This document shows positions 44,983 to 56,791 of a stretch of 64,000 nucleotides of DNA, one piece after another. Position 1 is the first letter of the stretch; the number at the start of each line of letters is the position of its first letter. A model generated the notes under the pieces. It was not told the DNA's origin, made no database searches, and worked only from the letters and a program-made list of their open reading frames with translations. A program made the position numbers and the translations under genes. This stretch comes from Oasisia sp. SBJ-2009 (taxonomy: Eukaryota > Annelida > Polychaeta > Sabellida > Siboglinidae), in contig OZ024858.1 of NCBI GenBank assembly GCA_964017155.1, positions 21,592,157 to 21,656,156 on the forward strand, in the 5' to 3' direction.

Positions 44983-45139
44983 TACAGCTGCCATGACTAT
45001 TGTTGTCAACCGTTCAGATCGAGAAAAAAAACAGGTAAATACAAACACACACATGATATACGCGGTAATTTACCTGGTCAATGAATGCTTTTGGTTAAAG
45101 ATAGATTTTACTTTGTTTTAATTTTTTCCTTCTTTACAG

Positions 45140-48100
45140 ATCCAATGATGGCCATATCTTGCACTTCCCCATGATAGTAAACCTGAGGTTTACTCATGAT
45201 AATCCCATCCATGCAGCTGATGCACTTCGCCGCACGGATGTTTCTGAAGATGTGAAGAAGTTTACATATATGTTCGCGGCCGGTCACAGTCCAGCATCGG
45301 CACTCGACGTTCATAAGACTGATCTCGATTTCATATTCACAAGTGCTGACAGGGCTCTTGTCCCAGACATGCAGTGGTGTTACAGGTAAGAAAAAAAAAC
45401 ATCTGCAGATAGAATCCCCTGTAAAGGCATTATAGCAGTGTGGACGAATACATCCATAACAAATTGAAACTGAATTTAATTTCAAATTTGAAATTGATTT
45501 GAAATATAACCTTTATTAGAGAGGAGGAATTGGGCCAGAAGGTAGATCAAAGAGACCTTGAATTGACAACTTGCGTTTAGGCCATAATAAATACAAACCA
45601 CGCGATGGAGAGTCCCTTTAAACACCAACAGCGCGTGAACTACACTCGGAAACTAGGATGACACATGGAGTCCTAATATGCCATTATTCTTTGCAGGCTC
45701 TACTATGCGATTGATAAGAAGGCTGATGGTAGCAGTGATGTGACAATGTTGAAGGACTTAGAAAACTTTGTGGCGAATCTGGTATCCGAGAAAGGAACTG
45801 AAATCATCAAAATGGACGTTACTAGTGACCACCAGGTCACCCTTGCAATATGCACACCTCTGATGAAAAGGATCCTTCAGCAAGTTCAGCAAAGTGGAGA
45901 GATGGTTTTTGTTGATTCTTCTGGGAATATGGATCGGCATACTATTCCTGCTGATGACACATAGTTGCTGCGGGGATCTTCCTGTGGGTTGTCTGATTAC
46001 TAGTAATGAATCAGACAGCACCATTACAAGCGCTTTGGAACTTTACTCAAGATTCTTAATGTTACAGATATGCTGAAATTGCATGAATTGAAACTGTACT
46101 ATAAGTATGTGCACACGACATTACCAGTATATTTGCAAAAATTACCATTTATATTAAATAAAGCAGTCCACACATTTAACACACGGATACATGACAATAT
46201 TCATACAAATAGGGCTAAGCATGACTTTGCCAAGCGATGCATTAGGTACGATATCCCTTTACTAATAAACAATACTACATTTAACATTAAAAACTAAATT
46301 ACAACGCACAGTTTACGAGGGTTTATTAGTTACGCAAAAGAGAATTTTCTACAAAATTACAAAACACTGTGCTTTTTACCAAACTGTTATATATGTGGAC
46401 ATTCATAACAAGCAACGTACTAATTTACAGTGATTCTTCCCTTTGTTATACCTCCGTAAATGTACACATACTAAATGTACATATACTAAGTAGTGTTATT
46501 ATAATCATTGACTAATTTCCAAGTGAATTAAAAAAAATTGTGTTGTTTTGTTAGTTGAGATTTCTGACTTATGTTACCAGAAATGACATTCTTGTGTTTG
46601 CTGTATTATGCATATGTGTTTATTTGGAAGTGTTTAAAATAGTCAACTATATTTAATTGTTATGTAATTAATGGGGTGGCTGCCACGAGAGCGACCAAAA
46701 AGGTCTTAGTGACAGTCTCCTCGACTCCTGGTTATTTTACCTACATTAATAATTCATAATCACATTTTATAATTACATTTCTATTATTTCTTATGCAATT
46801 ACTTGGCAGTTTTCTGCACAGCGGTACTAATGTAATATTATTTTATAACTTGAGTTGTAGGTAATTTGTATGAACATTGCTTTATGTATATTTTATTGGG
46901 TCAATAAACACTTCCGATTCCGATCCGATTACAAGTCCCTTTTGCCAGAAGAGGTATTTTCAGGGAGTGGAGTAGTGGGACCCATGGTGTTCATGACAGA
47001 TGACTGCGATGAGGAATATAGTGCACTGCACAATGCCTTTCATAGCGCGACGCTAATCCTGTGTGTATTCCAGGTGCTACAGGCAGCATGGAGATGGTTA
47101 TGGGATTCAAAGAATCGCATTGCCATGAAGGACAGGCAGCACTTATTTCACGCGATCAAATATATGGTGTATGCTAAGGACGCTACTGTGTTTGATGCAA
47201 AGTATCAAGCTATCCTTCGTGATCAACGAATCACCGCCTACACACCTTTCATGACCTATGTTACAAAAGTCTATGATAGGCGGGAATTGCGTGCGCTTTG
47301 CATCAGAACAAATCTTCTTATCCGTGGAAACAACACAAACAAATACTGTGAAGCTGCAGTCCGTGTTGTGTAGGACAAAATCCTCATGAGATGCGTTCCA
47401 ACTTATAGACTTTATTGTCAGCAGAATGGAATGTTTTTATGAAAGAAGGATTCAAGATGTTGCAAACAACAAGTTGGACTATGTACGGCATTCAAAGTAC
47501 TTGCCATCTACCAAAGATGGGATCAACCTGGATGAGATTGTTCAAAATTATGCGGCTATGAACATGTGTAAGGTTCCCAGTAAACAAAGAAGGACACATT
47601 CTATGACGTAGATATAGACATGGGACTGTGTGCTTGACACATGGGCCTAACCGGTGGACCCTGCAAGCACCTAGGTGCAGTCGTGCAGAAGTTAAAAATT
47701 GGAACACTGAACATCATGCCAATCCGTTCTCCTGAACTCCGCTCTCAGTTGTTTGCAGTTGCTACTGGGAGAAGCGATGTTCCTCTAGAATGGTTTGCCA
47801 CATTAAAAGAGGACAATAGATGTAACCCAATGGTGTCGGACTCTACTGGTGGGAACCATGCAGAGTGTTCACTTGATGCTGGCAGTGTTTTGTCAGAGGA
47901 TGAAGATGGTGCTGTTACTTCTGCTGTTGCTGGCGACAATGTTCAGCTTCGCAAGGAGAGTCTTGCTCTACAAAACTCACTTCACAAGCGGTTTGACTCG
48001 AGAAATGCCTCCGGTTCTTCCACTCTGGGTAGTGATTCTTCAGCTCTGTGTGGTGAATCCTCTGAAGTGAGTGTAGTAAAGGAGGAATTGATGTCCTATT

Positions 48101-48190
48101 GTTCATCTCTGGTCACCAACCTAGAGAACAACCCAAGAGTATATCTCCCTGCTGTAAAACCTTCCTTAAAAGTGGAAACAAATTGCATAC
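45140..48190 (+). pseudogene. MULE transposase with SWIM zinc finger, intron-containing and interrupted
   Basis: Exon-like block 45140-45385 (LRFTHDNPIHAADALRRTDV, HSPASALDVHKTDLDFIFTS) ends at AG|gtaaga and joins in phase to 45697 after ttgcag, giving CYR|LYYAIDKKADGSSDVTML. Next come LAICTPLMKRILQQVQQSGE and MVFVDSSGNMDRH, which opens the MULE transposase domain; a frameshift near 45945; then CGDLPVGCLITSNESDS. A LINE is inserted at about 46044-46925. The domain resumes with LLPEEVFSGSGVVGPMVFMT and DDCDEEYSAL (second catalytic Asp region), CVFQVLQAAWRWLWDSKNRI, and after frame changes ECFYERRIQDVANNKLDYVR. The SWIM finger follows at about 47620-47680 (GLCA*HMGLTGGPCKH), in which the second Cys codon is TGA. 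Dead copy of a MULE-type element or derived gene. Confidence 0.85.
46044..46925 (+). mobile_element. 5'-truncated LINE nested in the MULE ORF
   Basis: Starts with LKILNVTDMLKLHELKLYYK (46044-46103) and YLQKLPFILNKAVHTFNTRI, then HDFAKRCIRYDIPLLINNTT, the C-terminal end of a CR1-like reverse transcriptase ORF, stopping at 46296-46298. A 3' UTR follows with ggctgccacgagagcgacc and a tail cttccgattccgatccgatt at about 46904-46923. Directly after it the MULE frame resumes. The ORF end is still open over 75 codons, so the insertion is younger than much of the surrounding decay. Confidence 0.75.
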
Positions 48191-48604
48191 TGATTCTGCA
48201 CTAATTCCTGCACTCGACACATCTGGAAAGTATTCAGGGCTTTCAAATTTTGTCAGCAAGTCAAAAAGAAATAAAGTAGCTGGGTTAAAAGAAATTGGAG
48301 TGCAATCCACTGCTACTGCTAGGAGGAAAAAAGTCCCTGTTGGCTGACGCATGTGCATTGCCAGTGGTAGACCAACACAACTCTCTAGCGTTACTCAGCA
48401 CGAGTACAGAAAGGCAGCCTTGAAATCTGCGGTCTTGCCACCTAGACAAAAATTGGCAGCCCCCCATTATCTGTCCGAGTGTGTAAATAGAAATCAGAGC
48501 CTGGGGAAGACACACAGCAAGCAGTGACATTTCAATACTAGTATTGATATTTTGGCTCTATGACATGTATGAGGTCAAAGGTATTCACAGGCAAAATTGT
48601 CCAC
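48191..48604. other. no gene recognised
   Basis: May still hold the diverged C-terminal end of the MULE-derived ORF (serine-rich frames at 48099-48347), but I see no domain. Confidence 0.35.
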
Positions 48605-48780
48605 TATAAATCCTATATAGGTTCTCTAAATATCCTATGTAGGATGTCTCTAAATATCCTATATAGGATTTCTCTAAAAATCCTATGTAGGAATTCTCTA
48701 AAACTCGCTTATATAACCTCTAAAAATAAAATGCTATATAGGAAAATTTCCTATATATTCCTATAGGATAATTTCCCACA
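48605..48780. repeat. CCTATATAGG tandem repeat (CArG-like)
   Basis: About six copies of a unit of roughly 24 bases, ctctaaatatcctatgtagg and variants. The core alternates between cctatatagg (48612-48621, 48659-48668; both fit the SRF CArG consensus CC(A/T)6GG) and cctatgtagg (48634-48643, 48682-48691). Later copies are more degenerate (ctatatagg, cctatatattcctatagg). No gene start is evident nearby. Confidence 0.85.
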
Positions 48781-49142
48781 TATGATTTTGAAAATATATG
48801 AAAAGTAATTTTGGAACAGAAATAATAAAACATTTTAGATTCCAGAAAATACTTTCTGTCATTTATTTTTATTTAAACGCAGTAGGGCCCTAATGCGAAT
48901 GCAACATCTGAGTCCCAGATGTTTAGACCTCTCGCAATATGTAAGCCTATGGCTATGATTTCCATGCTTATTGGTTTTTAAAGTAGGCCTAAGCATACCT
49001 CCCATAAAAAAGTTAAACAAAGGTGGGTTAATGCTAGAAACACGTGGATATCTAGAGATAGACACGTCAATGTAAACATTACGACATATTGTCGCCCATC
49101 TCTAATTGGTTGATATATGTACACTGTGTACCAAGTATACAG
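48781..49142. other. no gene recognised
   Basis: AT-rich spacer up to the SINE. Confidence 0.35.
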
Positions 49143-49450
49143 AGAGCGGTGGTGTAGTGGTTACCACATCCGCCTGACACGCCGGCGGCACGGGTTCGAT
49201 CCCCGGTACCGGCAGTTGTGATATAAAAAAACTGGTTTTCAACATTGGGGACTGTGTATCCCTCGTGAATCGGAGAATCACGTTAATGTCGGTCCCGTCT
49301 CAATTTGGGACGTAAAAGAACCACTGAGGACGACAAGCACCCTGCCACTGGCAGGGTCCAGGGACCCTGGCAGTGACCATTCTCAGTGACTCCTGCGTTA
49401 GCCCAAGATTGGGATTGGGCTGTTTGAATTGAATTGAAATTTATTTTCAA
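49143..49450 (+). mobile_element. tRNA-Val-derived SINE
   Basis: The head (49143-49215) has an A box tggtgtagtgg (49150-49160), an anticodon loop ctgacac with GAC (Val) and a B box ggttcgatccc (49193-49203). The acceptor-stem halves do not pair and the anticodon stem has a mismatch, so it is a SINE and not a tRNA gene. The body follows (gaatcggagaatcacgttaa, ccctgccactggcagggtcc), with a 3' tail tgcgttagcccaagattggg and short attga repeats. The same tail, with one change, is at 58723-58745. An RNA polymerase III promoter is visible. Confidence 0.8.
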
Positions 49451-50439
49451 CAACAACAATTACTACATTATACAGACAGTGCATACAATACCTTTTGGAG
49501 TTAATAACCTGAGAACTGAGAAGTATTCTATGGAAAAAATATTCGCTTCCTGCCCAAGTTCCGCAAACCTCGTTTTCGAGCTTTCTGCAATGCCATGGTA
49601 ATGGCGGCGCTAAATCTGCTGCAAATGCAACTGAAGTCTAAACACAGCTGAAACAGCAGGATTCTTCAACTACTTTAATTCATCGACTACTACAATTATT
49701 TTTTTTTATATAATATACCGAATGCTAATCTAGAATAACTTTTCACTGTCAGATATGAAATTACTTAAATACGTTATTTGTAAAAGTCTGGTAAGGAAAC
49801 AATGCCATTCCAACACCAAGGGCAAGGCCAAGCCCACGGGCTAGGCTAAGCTAAGCCATGGTCTTGGGCTTGGCACTCTTGCTAAATTTATGATTACAAA
49901 CAAAACAAAGACAAAGTGAGATTTGATCTATAAAGCCATACTATCAAGGAGCGCTAAGTACAAGAGTAAACATAACTTACCAACATGTTAATTATTGCAA
50001 AAACGGCATTATACTGTTTGTCTGAAGTGTTTTGTCGTCATGAACGCCTTTAAAAATTAAACGCTACCAGCCGATGTCACTGCGCCGGCGACTATTTTCA
50101 AAAACAAGCGTCGATCCGTATCACGTGTTCGTGCTGTGAATGAGGCCACAATTGATTTCCCGCCATTTTTTAAGTAAATGGGGGGTTTTCCCGCCTTTTT
50201 CCCTCAGTGACTACTAATAGTAGTATACCACTACAAATGATAACCCTACCCACTTAATCAGACTAATTAATACATAAATCAAATTAAAGTTTAAGTCGAA
50301 CCAGCTATACCGTTCGGAAGCGCTTGAGATGTCTTCGGGTAAACTTTGACTTGTGACGTATACTATAGGCGGGATCGCAGCCGCGACGCTGCCGCTGCAT
50401 GTCCAATGAAAATGGACAAAACACAACAGTTGAACAGAG
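49451..50439. other. no gene recognised
   Basis: AT-rich intergenic sequence with a short T run (49690-49700) and cgcgccggcgac/cacgtg-rich stretch at 50070-50150. No coding signal. Confidence 0.4.
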
Positions 50440-51375
50440 ATGGCTTATACGAAGTCTGATCAAACCAGTATCGAATCTGTGAGTTTCCACAGTAGTTTAT
50501 CAAATGAAATTGATACTGATGGTGACAGCAACATGTTTGATTCGGACGGTGACATTTTACCCCAATTTTGCGCACAGCCACAGGACGACGCAGTAGTCGA
50601 GGCTTATTATAAGTTCGAGTCAACACTCACCGACTCCGAGACCGAGTCTGAACTGAAGCCGACAACGACAGGCAAGCCGTTGACCGTAGCTGTAGGTAGG
50701 CTGTCCTTCACAAACTACTAGGAAACACTGATTGGTATGGGATAATAGAAATGATCTCAGCAGCTTAATGTAAGTTGCAGTTTCTTTGTTATATTTATAG
50801 GCGACTGCTGTTTTTGTTTAGCGTACGGCGAATTACCTGTGGCTGTCTGTACTAAAAGCTATGCCTACGGGCCACGGTTTATAGCCGCAGGCATATCTTA
50901 TTATTCTTATACTTAGTTCAGTGCTAGCTGTTTAAATTTGATTAAGAAATTGTCTTTTGTAATAATGCATGGTCTAATATGTATTTTGACGTATAGTTAT
51001 ATTGCTAAATGCTGTCATTTATTTACATCATATTGCAGTATGTTTTATATTTTCAATGAAATGCCGGTTGTTAATGGGGAGTGGGACAGTGGCACATCTT
51101 CCTCTTTTATTGCAAAGTTCGCCGAGTTAGCTGGACTGAAATAAGTAGTTTTACAGGTATCTGTGTGACCAGTGCCAGCGACTGGACACAGAAGAGGAAT
51201 GTTTGTGTTGTCGGTAAATTGAGCCTGTCTTTAGTAAAACAGAAGATTCTGCAGTGGAAGTGCAGTGCATCATTCAACATGGTCATGGAGATTTCAGTGA
51301 CGGCCAATACACAACTTATGAAAAAAAACATTCTCGCATACCTTTGAATAACGTTCCAGTTTACGTGTAGCGTTG
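50440..51375 (+). pseudogene. P2X7-intracellular-domain-like fragment with one intron
   Basis: An acidic N-terminal frame (50440-50721) with FHSSLSNEIDTDGDSNMFDS and YKFESTLTDSETESELKP. After a one-base shift comes LGNTDW and a likely donor at 50742 (gattg|gtatgg). After acceptor tttacag at 51148-51154 the frame continues in phase with YLCDQCQRLDTEEECLCCR, then a TAA, and IEPVFSKTEDSAVEVQCII. NTDWYxC..C...DTEEECLCC is the zinc-binding pattern of the C-terminal ballast domain of P2X7 receptors, which is also found in many receptor-free proteins of invertebrates, often repeat-like. Here there is no P2X channel part. The frameshift and stop suggest a decayed copy. Confidence 0.55.
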
Positions 51376-51970
51376 AAAGGACGCACCTAGGAAGAGATGA
51401 CAACGGAACACTCAGATGGGAGAACCCATTTTATTCATCACAGTGCGCCATAAGTATTGTTACAGTAACACACACGTCAACCTCGGCGTTGTTTCGGTTC
51501 CTTGTCATTTCCAGGCGATAACATCATCTTGATACGACTGTCGTGTGTAACAATGACGGTGCTGACTTTGCTTCTACTATTATTTATATATCAATATTAA
51601 TAGTTATGTTTTGTTGATATTAATGTTTTATCACTATAACCGACACGTATATATGATATAGTATAACACGTTTGTACACTGCTATATACATTCTTCCTAA
51701 TACTGCTGCAGAAGCGCAATGGAATGCAAAACATAAACTATATTTCAGTAACGATAATTTGGAATGCACGATAAAGTATCACAAAAAGGGGCTGTGCCTC
51801 CGTCCCTTCACATCGACATTTACTCGGTCATGTCCTTTCCGCACGTAAAGCACCCAATTACACGCGTCATACCAACTCATCGCTTGGCGCCCTCTTTTCA
51901 ACCTCCTGTTCGCGTCACGTGACCTTTGCGGCGCCGCGATCTTGGTTGAGGCTGTCACGTGCTACCACCG
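51376..51970. other. no gene recognised
   Basis: No supported feature; AT-rich to 51780, then GC-richer. Confidence 0.35.
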
Positions 51971-51971
51971 T

Positions 51972-52039
51972 ACATAATTAGCCAGTGACGCGATATGTGA
52001 CGTAGATACGTCACATATCGCGTCACTGGCTAATTATGT
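51972..52039. repeat. 68-bp palindrome with CRE-like sites
   Basis: 33-base arms 51972-52004 and 52007-52039 are exact reverse complements with a 2-base centre. Each arm holds tgacgcgatatgtgacgta, so a TGACGTA CRE-like half occurs in both arms. Confidence 0.95.
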
Positions 52040-52410
52040 TGGTGCTCTTTGTATTACTCTGCCGAATGACGTCAACGGACCTCTTCTACGCGACCCGCGG
52101 TCGACCTGGGTCGGATGATGCCATATCAGCCAATCACGAGCGAGCGGAAACGTCACGCCACCTTCGGTGCGTCCAATCAACAGCTATGGAGAAACCTGTA
52201 TTTTATCGCCCGACCTACTTCTGCGATTCCATGTCTAGTTGACGCTGCAACTTCTGCGTTTCCATTAACTTTACGGTTAGAAATCGAAAATTTCATTACG
52301 ATCAAATTAAGGATCAAATTTGCCGTACGACTGGCATTGCTGCGGCGTGTTTTAGATATCTCTTGGACGTCGGTCGAGATATGACTCGGCCGTTGACTGC
52401 GGTAGACGCT

Positions 52411-52490
52411 GCGTGACGGTGACTCGTATATCGTGTGACGGTGACACGTATATCGTGTGACGGTGACACGTATATCGTGTGAAGCTGCTC
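52411..52490. repeat. 22-bp tandem repeat
   Basis: Three copies (52411-52432, 52433-52454, 52455-52476) of gtgtgacggtgacacgtata tc, plus a decayed fourth. It lies about 340 bases downstream of the polycystin-like gene's stop codon. Confidence 0.9.
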
Positions 52491-52825
52491 CTATAGCTGT
52501 TCTTTTGTCGAAGGTGACTCGTACACAGTGAGCTGTGCTTGTCGTGCGTGCCAGAGAAGAACCACTGTATACAACTACGTCGTTTCCGATATCTGAATTA
52601 TTTAAATAATTACAATTTATATTGATTTTCGGTTACTTAAAAACGTTGGGTTTATGTTAACTACGTGACGTCCGTCGTTTAGCAGCCGGATTACAATTAT
52701 CACGTGTCTGATCGAGTAGGCTATACACGACTATGCTAGTAGCAGCGTCTACAGTCGCGACTACAGGTATACACAGCGTCGCCAGCCCCTGTGAGACGCG
52801 CGGGTTAATCGGTCAAGCGGCCATC

Positions 52826-53346
52826 TTAAGTCCAACCGAAGACGCCTTTGAATTTGCGCATCATGAAGTCGACGATCTCGTAGTCGTTGGAGCGCAGGTC
52901 GGCGTTGGCCTTCACCTGCGCGAAGGCGTCGTAGATGATGGTGAGGAACATGCCCATCAGCCCGATGTAGACGATGCCGACGTACAGGAAGAAGAACACG
53001 GGTCCCATGATGCGGTGCGCGTCCTCGAACGCCTCGAAGTCGAAGTCGCCGAGAGCGAAGGCGAAGAGGGCCTCGAAGGTGCCGGCGAACGTGCCGTAGT
53101 TGGGCAGCTTGCTGCCGAACAGCAGGTAGCCCATGAAGCAGAAGGCGGTGTAGTAGATGAAGAACGTGATGCTGAACATCTTCAGGTCCTTCGTCGCCAG
53201 CTTGATCGTGTCGCCCAGCATGCTCATGCGCCGGTTAAACTTGAGCATCTTGATGAACTTGATCGTCGACACGAAGACGACGCACGCGAGCACCAGACCG
53301 AACATCTCGTCCCAGATCGAGATCGTCACGAAGTTCACGTAGTCGC
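52826..53346 (-). CDS. polycystin-like gene, terminal exon (S4-S6)
   Basis: Acceptor ctgttgcag at 53347. Encodes the S4 segment (FIKMLKFNRRMSMLG), S5 (FSITFFIYYTAFCFMGYLLF), the pore helix and filter region (FEALFAFALGDFDF), S6 (GIVYIGLMGMFLTIIYDAFA) and a short cytoplasmic tail ending FKGVFGWT before TAA at 52826-52828. The tail is short for a polycystin-1 protein: no coiled-coil follows. Confidence 0.94.
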
Positions 53347-55064
53347 CTGCAACAGTCACGTGACACGTGTCAAGCGGCCGTCGTCGTTAACGAAATGTTA
53401 CAATATGAATGAGAGTGAATGTCAACGCTACCGTTTTAAGACATGCGCACAGTGCCTACACCTTAGACATAACTGGCCAGAGTGTACTATTGTCCAATAA
53501 CAATTAACGCATTATTTCTACGTCAACGATTCTCCCTTTGTGTCATTGACTTAAATTATATTCGATGGGAGGCACCATGTTTAAATTGGATTCGTCACGT
53601 AGCTAACTGGCTAAGTGCGGTATGACGATATATAGTAAGTGCCACCAACATTTTTACGAATCCTCTACTGGCTCGGTAACACATCGGAACATGTCGCAAT
53701 AACAATAATAATAATTAATAATAATAAAAATCAGAAACTTCAACAGCGTAGCCTATATAATCTCAGTGAGAGATGTGAGATTGGGGGACCATTTCACCGA
53801 CGTTGCTAAGAGCTCTTAAACTCGATGTTGCGCGTCAACATTAAATTTGATCCGTAACAATGATGCTGAAAACCTAAACACTGTCAACACCACGACGCGC
53901 TAGCAGGACATTGTGACTGATGCGTCGTGTGAATAGAATTATCGGTAATGCGACAATGAATATTTGCATTTTGAGAAATAAAAAACCTATTTAATTTAAC
54001 AACTAATTTTGTCTGATGACTATTTTTCTTCAGATCTCTTTATCTTAGTGAGACGGTCCCAAGAAATACGATGTAGCGCTTAAATGTTTCCGGCGTTATC
54101 AATTTTGATTGACGTTTCTGCGCATGCGCGATATATGTAAAATCATCAGTGTGCAGCGAAAAGACAAAGCATTTATGGTATAAATACTAAGGGTTGTTCG
54201 TTAGGATGTATATAACCTCTCAGCAAAGTTATTTGTCGCAAATTAACACGAGGGAAACAAGTTTTGAGGCATATTTTGATAGCAAGCGTAAATCACGTGA
54301 CTGTAGTGCACCATAATCCGTGACAGTGATTTATAAAAACAAAACGTAATATGTCATTGCATTGAACGACATATTAAGAAACTCTTCACAGTAATCATCA
54401 CAGGAGAGTTATCGAACAGCCCGTGGCATTTATACCGATAATACTTTGCTGTTTCGCTGAACATTGATGATTTTACATTTATTGCGCATGCGCAGAAACG
54501 TCAATCGGAAAGTTTATAATGCCGGAAAAATGTAAGCGCGACAACGACACACGAATCGTGGCGATCTTGACCAGGCGGCATCATTACGACATGGGACCGC
54601 CGACGGTTTCGTAGATCCGGTCACGTGACGATTGACGTCATGCACCCACCTGACCCGCTCTCCTCAAGCAGCTTCATGGCGAGTGCGCCGAACAGCTTCT
54701 TCATGGCGTACATGGCGATGGCGACGATGCCCATGACGAGCGTGGCGAACTCGAGCATGTTCCAGAAGTCTTGGAAGTACTTCATGCGCTCCTTGCGTAG
54801 CAGCCGTATCATGCGGGCGAGGAAGTAGAGCGTGAAGACGAGGTAGACGATCTCGAAGAAGAGGACGATGACGCCGAAGCCGCCGACGTAACTCGACATA
54901 CGGAAGATCTGAGGACGACATATGCAGTGGCGTTAACTGTGACACGCACACGACAACGTGACGGACATATAGACATCTGATACGTGATATTAGTCATAAT
55001 AGCGTCACGCTACATATTTTGACGCCTCTTGGATATTTAGTATCTTCCCGTGAATAAAATGTGT

Positions 55065-55111
<47 letters not shown>

Positions 55112-56746
55112 CACCGTAAATATTCGGAACAATTAGCCGCTAATAACTAAATTCATACGTGTAACCAGCAATATAAATTTCTCATAAAAACATTTAAAAG
55201 ATTTAAAAGCACGTTTATTCACAAACAAAATCAGTAAATCGTAAGATGGATATTTCGCAAGTATTGTGAGTGTCGTTCTTTCGATAATCGTGTTTTATTA
55301 GTGAAAGACATAACACCCCACATCTTCACAGCCACACGGCAGGTTGCCTGCGACACGCCGGCTCCGTCTGACTCACCTTCACCTCCGACCTGGTAACGGC
55401 CGAACCGCTGGATATGAACTCGATGACCATGATGCAAGACGCGAACAGGTTGACGTTGGCGTTGTAGAGGGTGAACTCGATGAAGACGGCGCGAGTCCTC
55501 GTGTCCACCCACTCGTTCTTCTCCAGTTCCCGCATCAGTCGCTTCGTCGTGCGCAGACTCCGCCGGAAGTTGAACGTGTAGCCGCCTCCCTGCAATGGCG
55601 CGTGCAACAGTTCCCGGATGTCAATGACGTGAAACGCGTATTATAGAAGTGTGCCACAGAAAAATAATGTTTTTAAAATGTAACATATATCCGATTATTT
55701 GGATTATACGGACGCGGTGATTAGCTGATCGGTAGTCTTAAGCATCTATGAAACTATGTTTTAATAATATGTTATATATTCTTAGAATAACTCATTATAA
55801 TATCCAAAGTGTACTATTCCTTTATTGCTCATTTATCTGTTTGTGTTGGGAAAGCACTGCTGTATACGTTTATGCATAACCATTGTGTAAATTCGGTCAA
55901 TGCTTGGTAAATTAGTTATTATTGTATTGTTTTATGTGAAATTACAAACCTTCAACGTGACAATTCAAAGTTCAGTATAGTAAGAACTATGACTGATATT
56001 ATACGTTGTTTTCGATTAAGGGATTATACTTTAATCATATTACTCATTTCTATGCATTGATCCCAACATTCTTTGCCTCTCCAACTACTTTTCATGTCCC
56101 GCGTAAATTTTTTCCACCCGTGTCTTCCACACATACCGTCCAGAACCCAGAACAACGAAAGAGAAATGGTTCGGACGACGTGACCGCCGTAGCGTGACCG
56201 CGTACCTTGTACATGGTGACGGCGCCGGAGTAGGGCGCTGTCTTCGTCTCCACGGAATTGCGGTACACCCACGAGCTCTTCTTGTCGTGCTTGACCTCCT
56301 TCACTTCCGGTCTCGTCTCGTTGCCCGTCAGGGGCGGCAGGTCGTCTCCCGGCAGCTTCCAGCCCTTCAGGTAGTCCTTCGCGTCGTCGTCCAGCCAGTT
56401 GTAGCCGTTGCGACAGTGCTTGATGAACCGCTGGAAGGCCGGCTGCACCTTGCACGTGTCTGAAAGACGACGCAGAGGCACACCACGTTAACCTCTCGTC
56501 CGATTACCTCTTGGTGGCGGAACACAAATGATGTATACAGTCGGGTGTTTACAGTATACCTATATGTTTGTTCGTGCTGCCTGGTATATGCATTGTATAT
56601 ATGTGTATGTATGTATGTATGTTTATAATATATTTATGTATGTAAATATATAGGCATTGTATAAATGTGTGTGTATGTATGTATATCTTTATGTATGTAT
56701 ATATGTTTGTATGTATGTATGTATGTATGTATGTATGTATGTATGC

Positions 56747-56791
<45 letters not shown>

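Noticed and set aside
49143..49215. Functional tRNA-Val gene
   Set aside because: A and B boxes are good, but the acceptor stem does not pair and a SINE body follows.
52733..53500. 255-codon plus-strand ORF rich in Glu/Val/His
   Set aside because: It is the antisense shadow of the terminal polycystin-like exon, which has recognised S4-S6 segments on the other strand.
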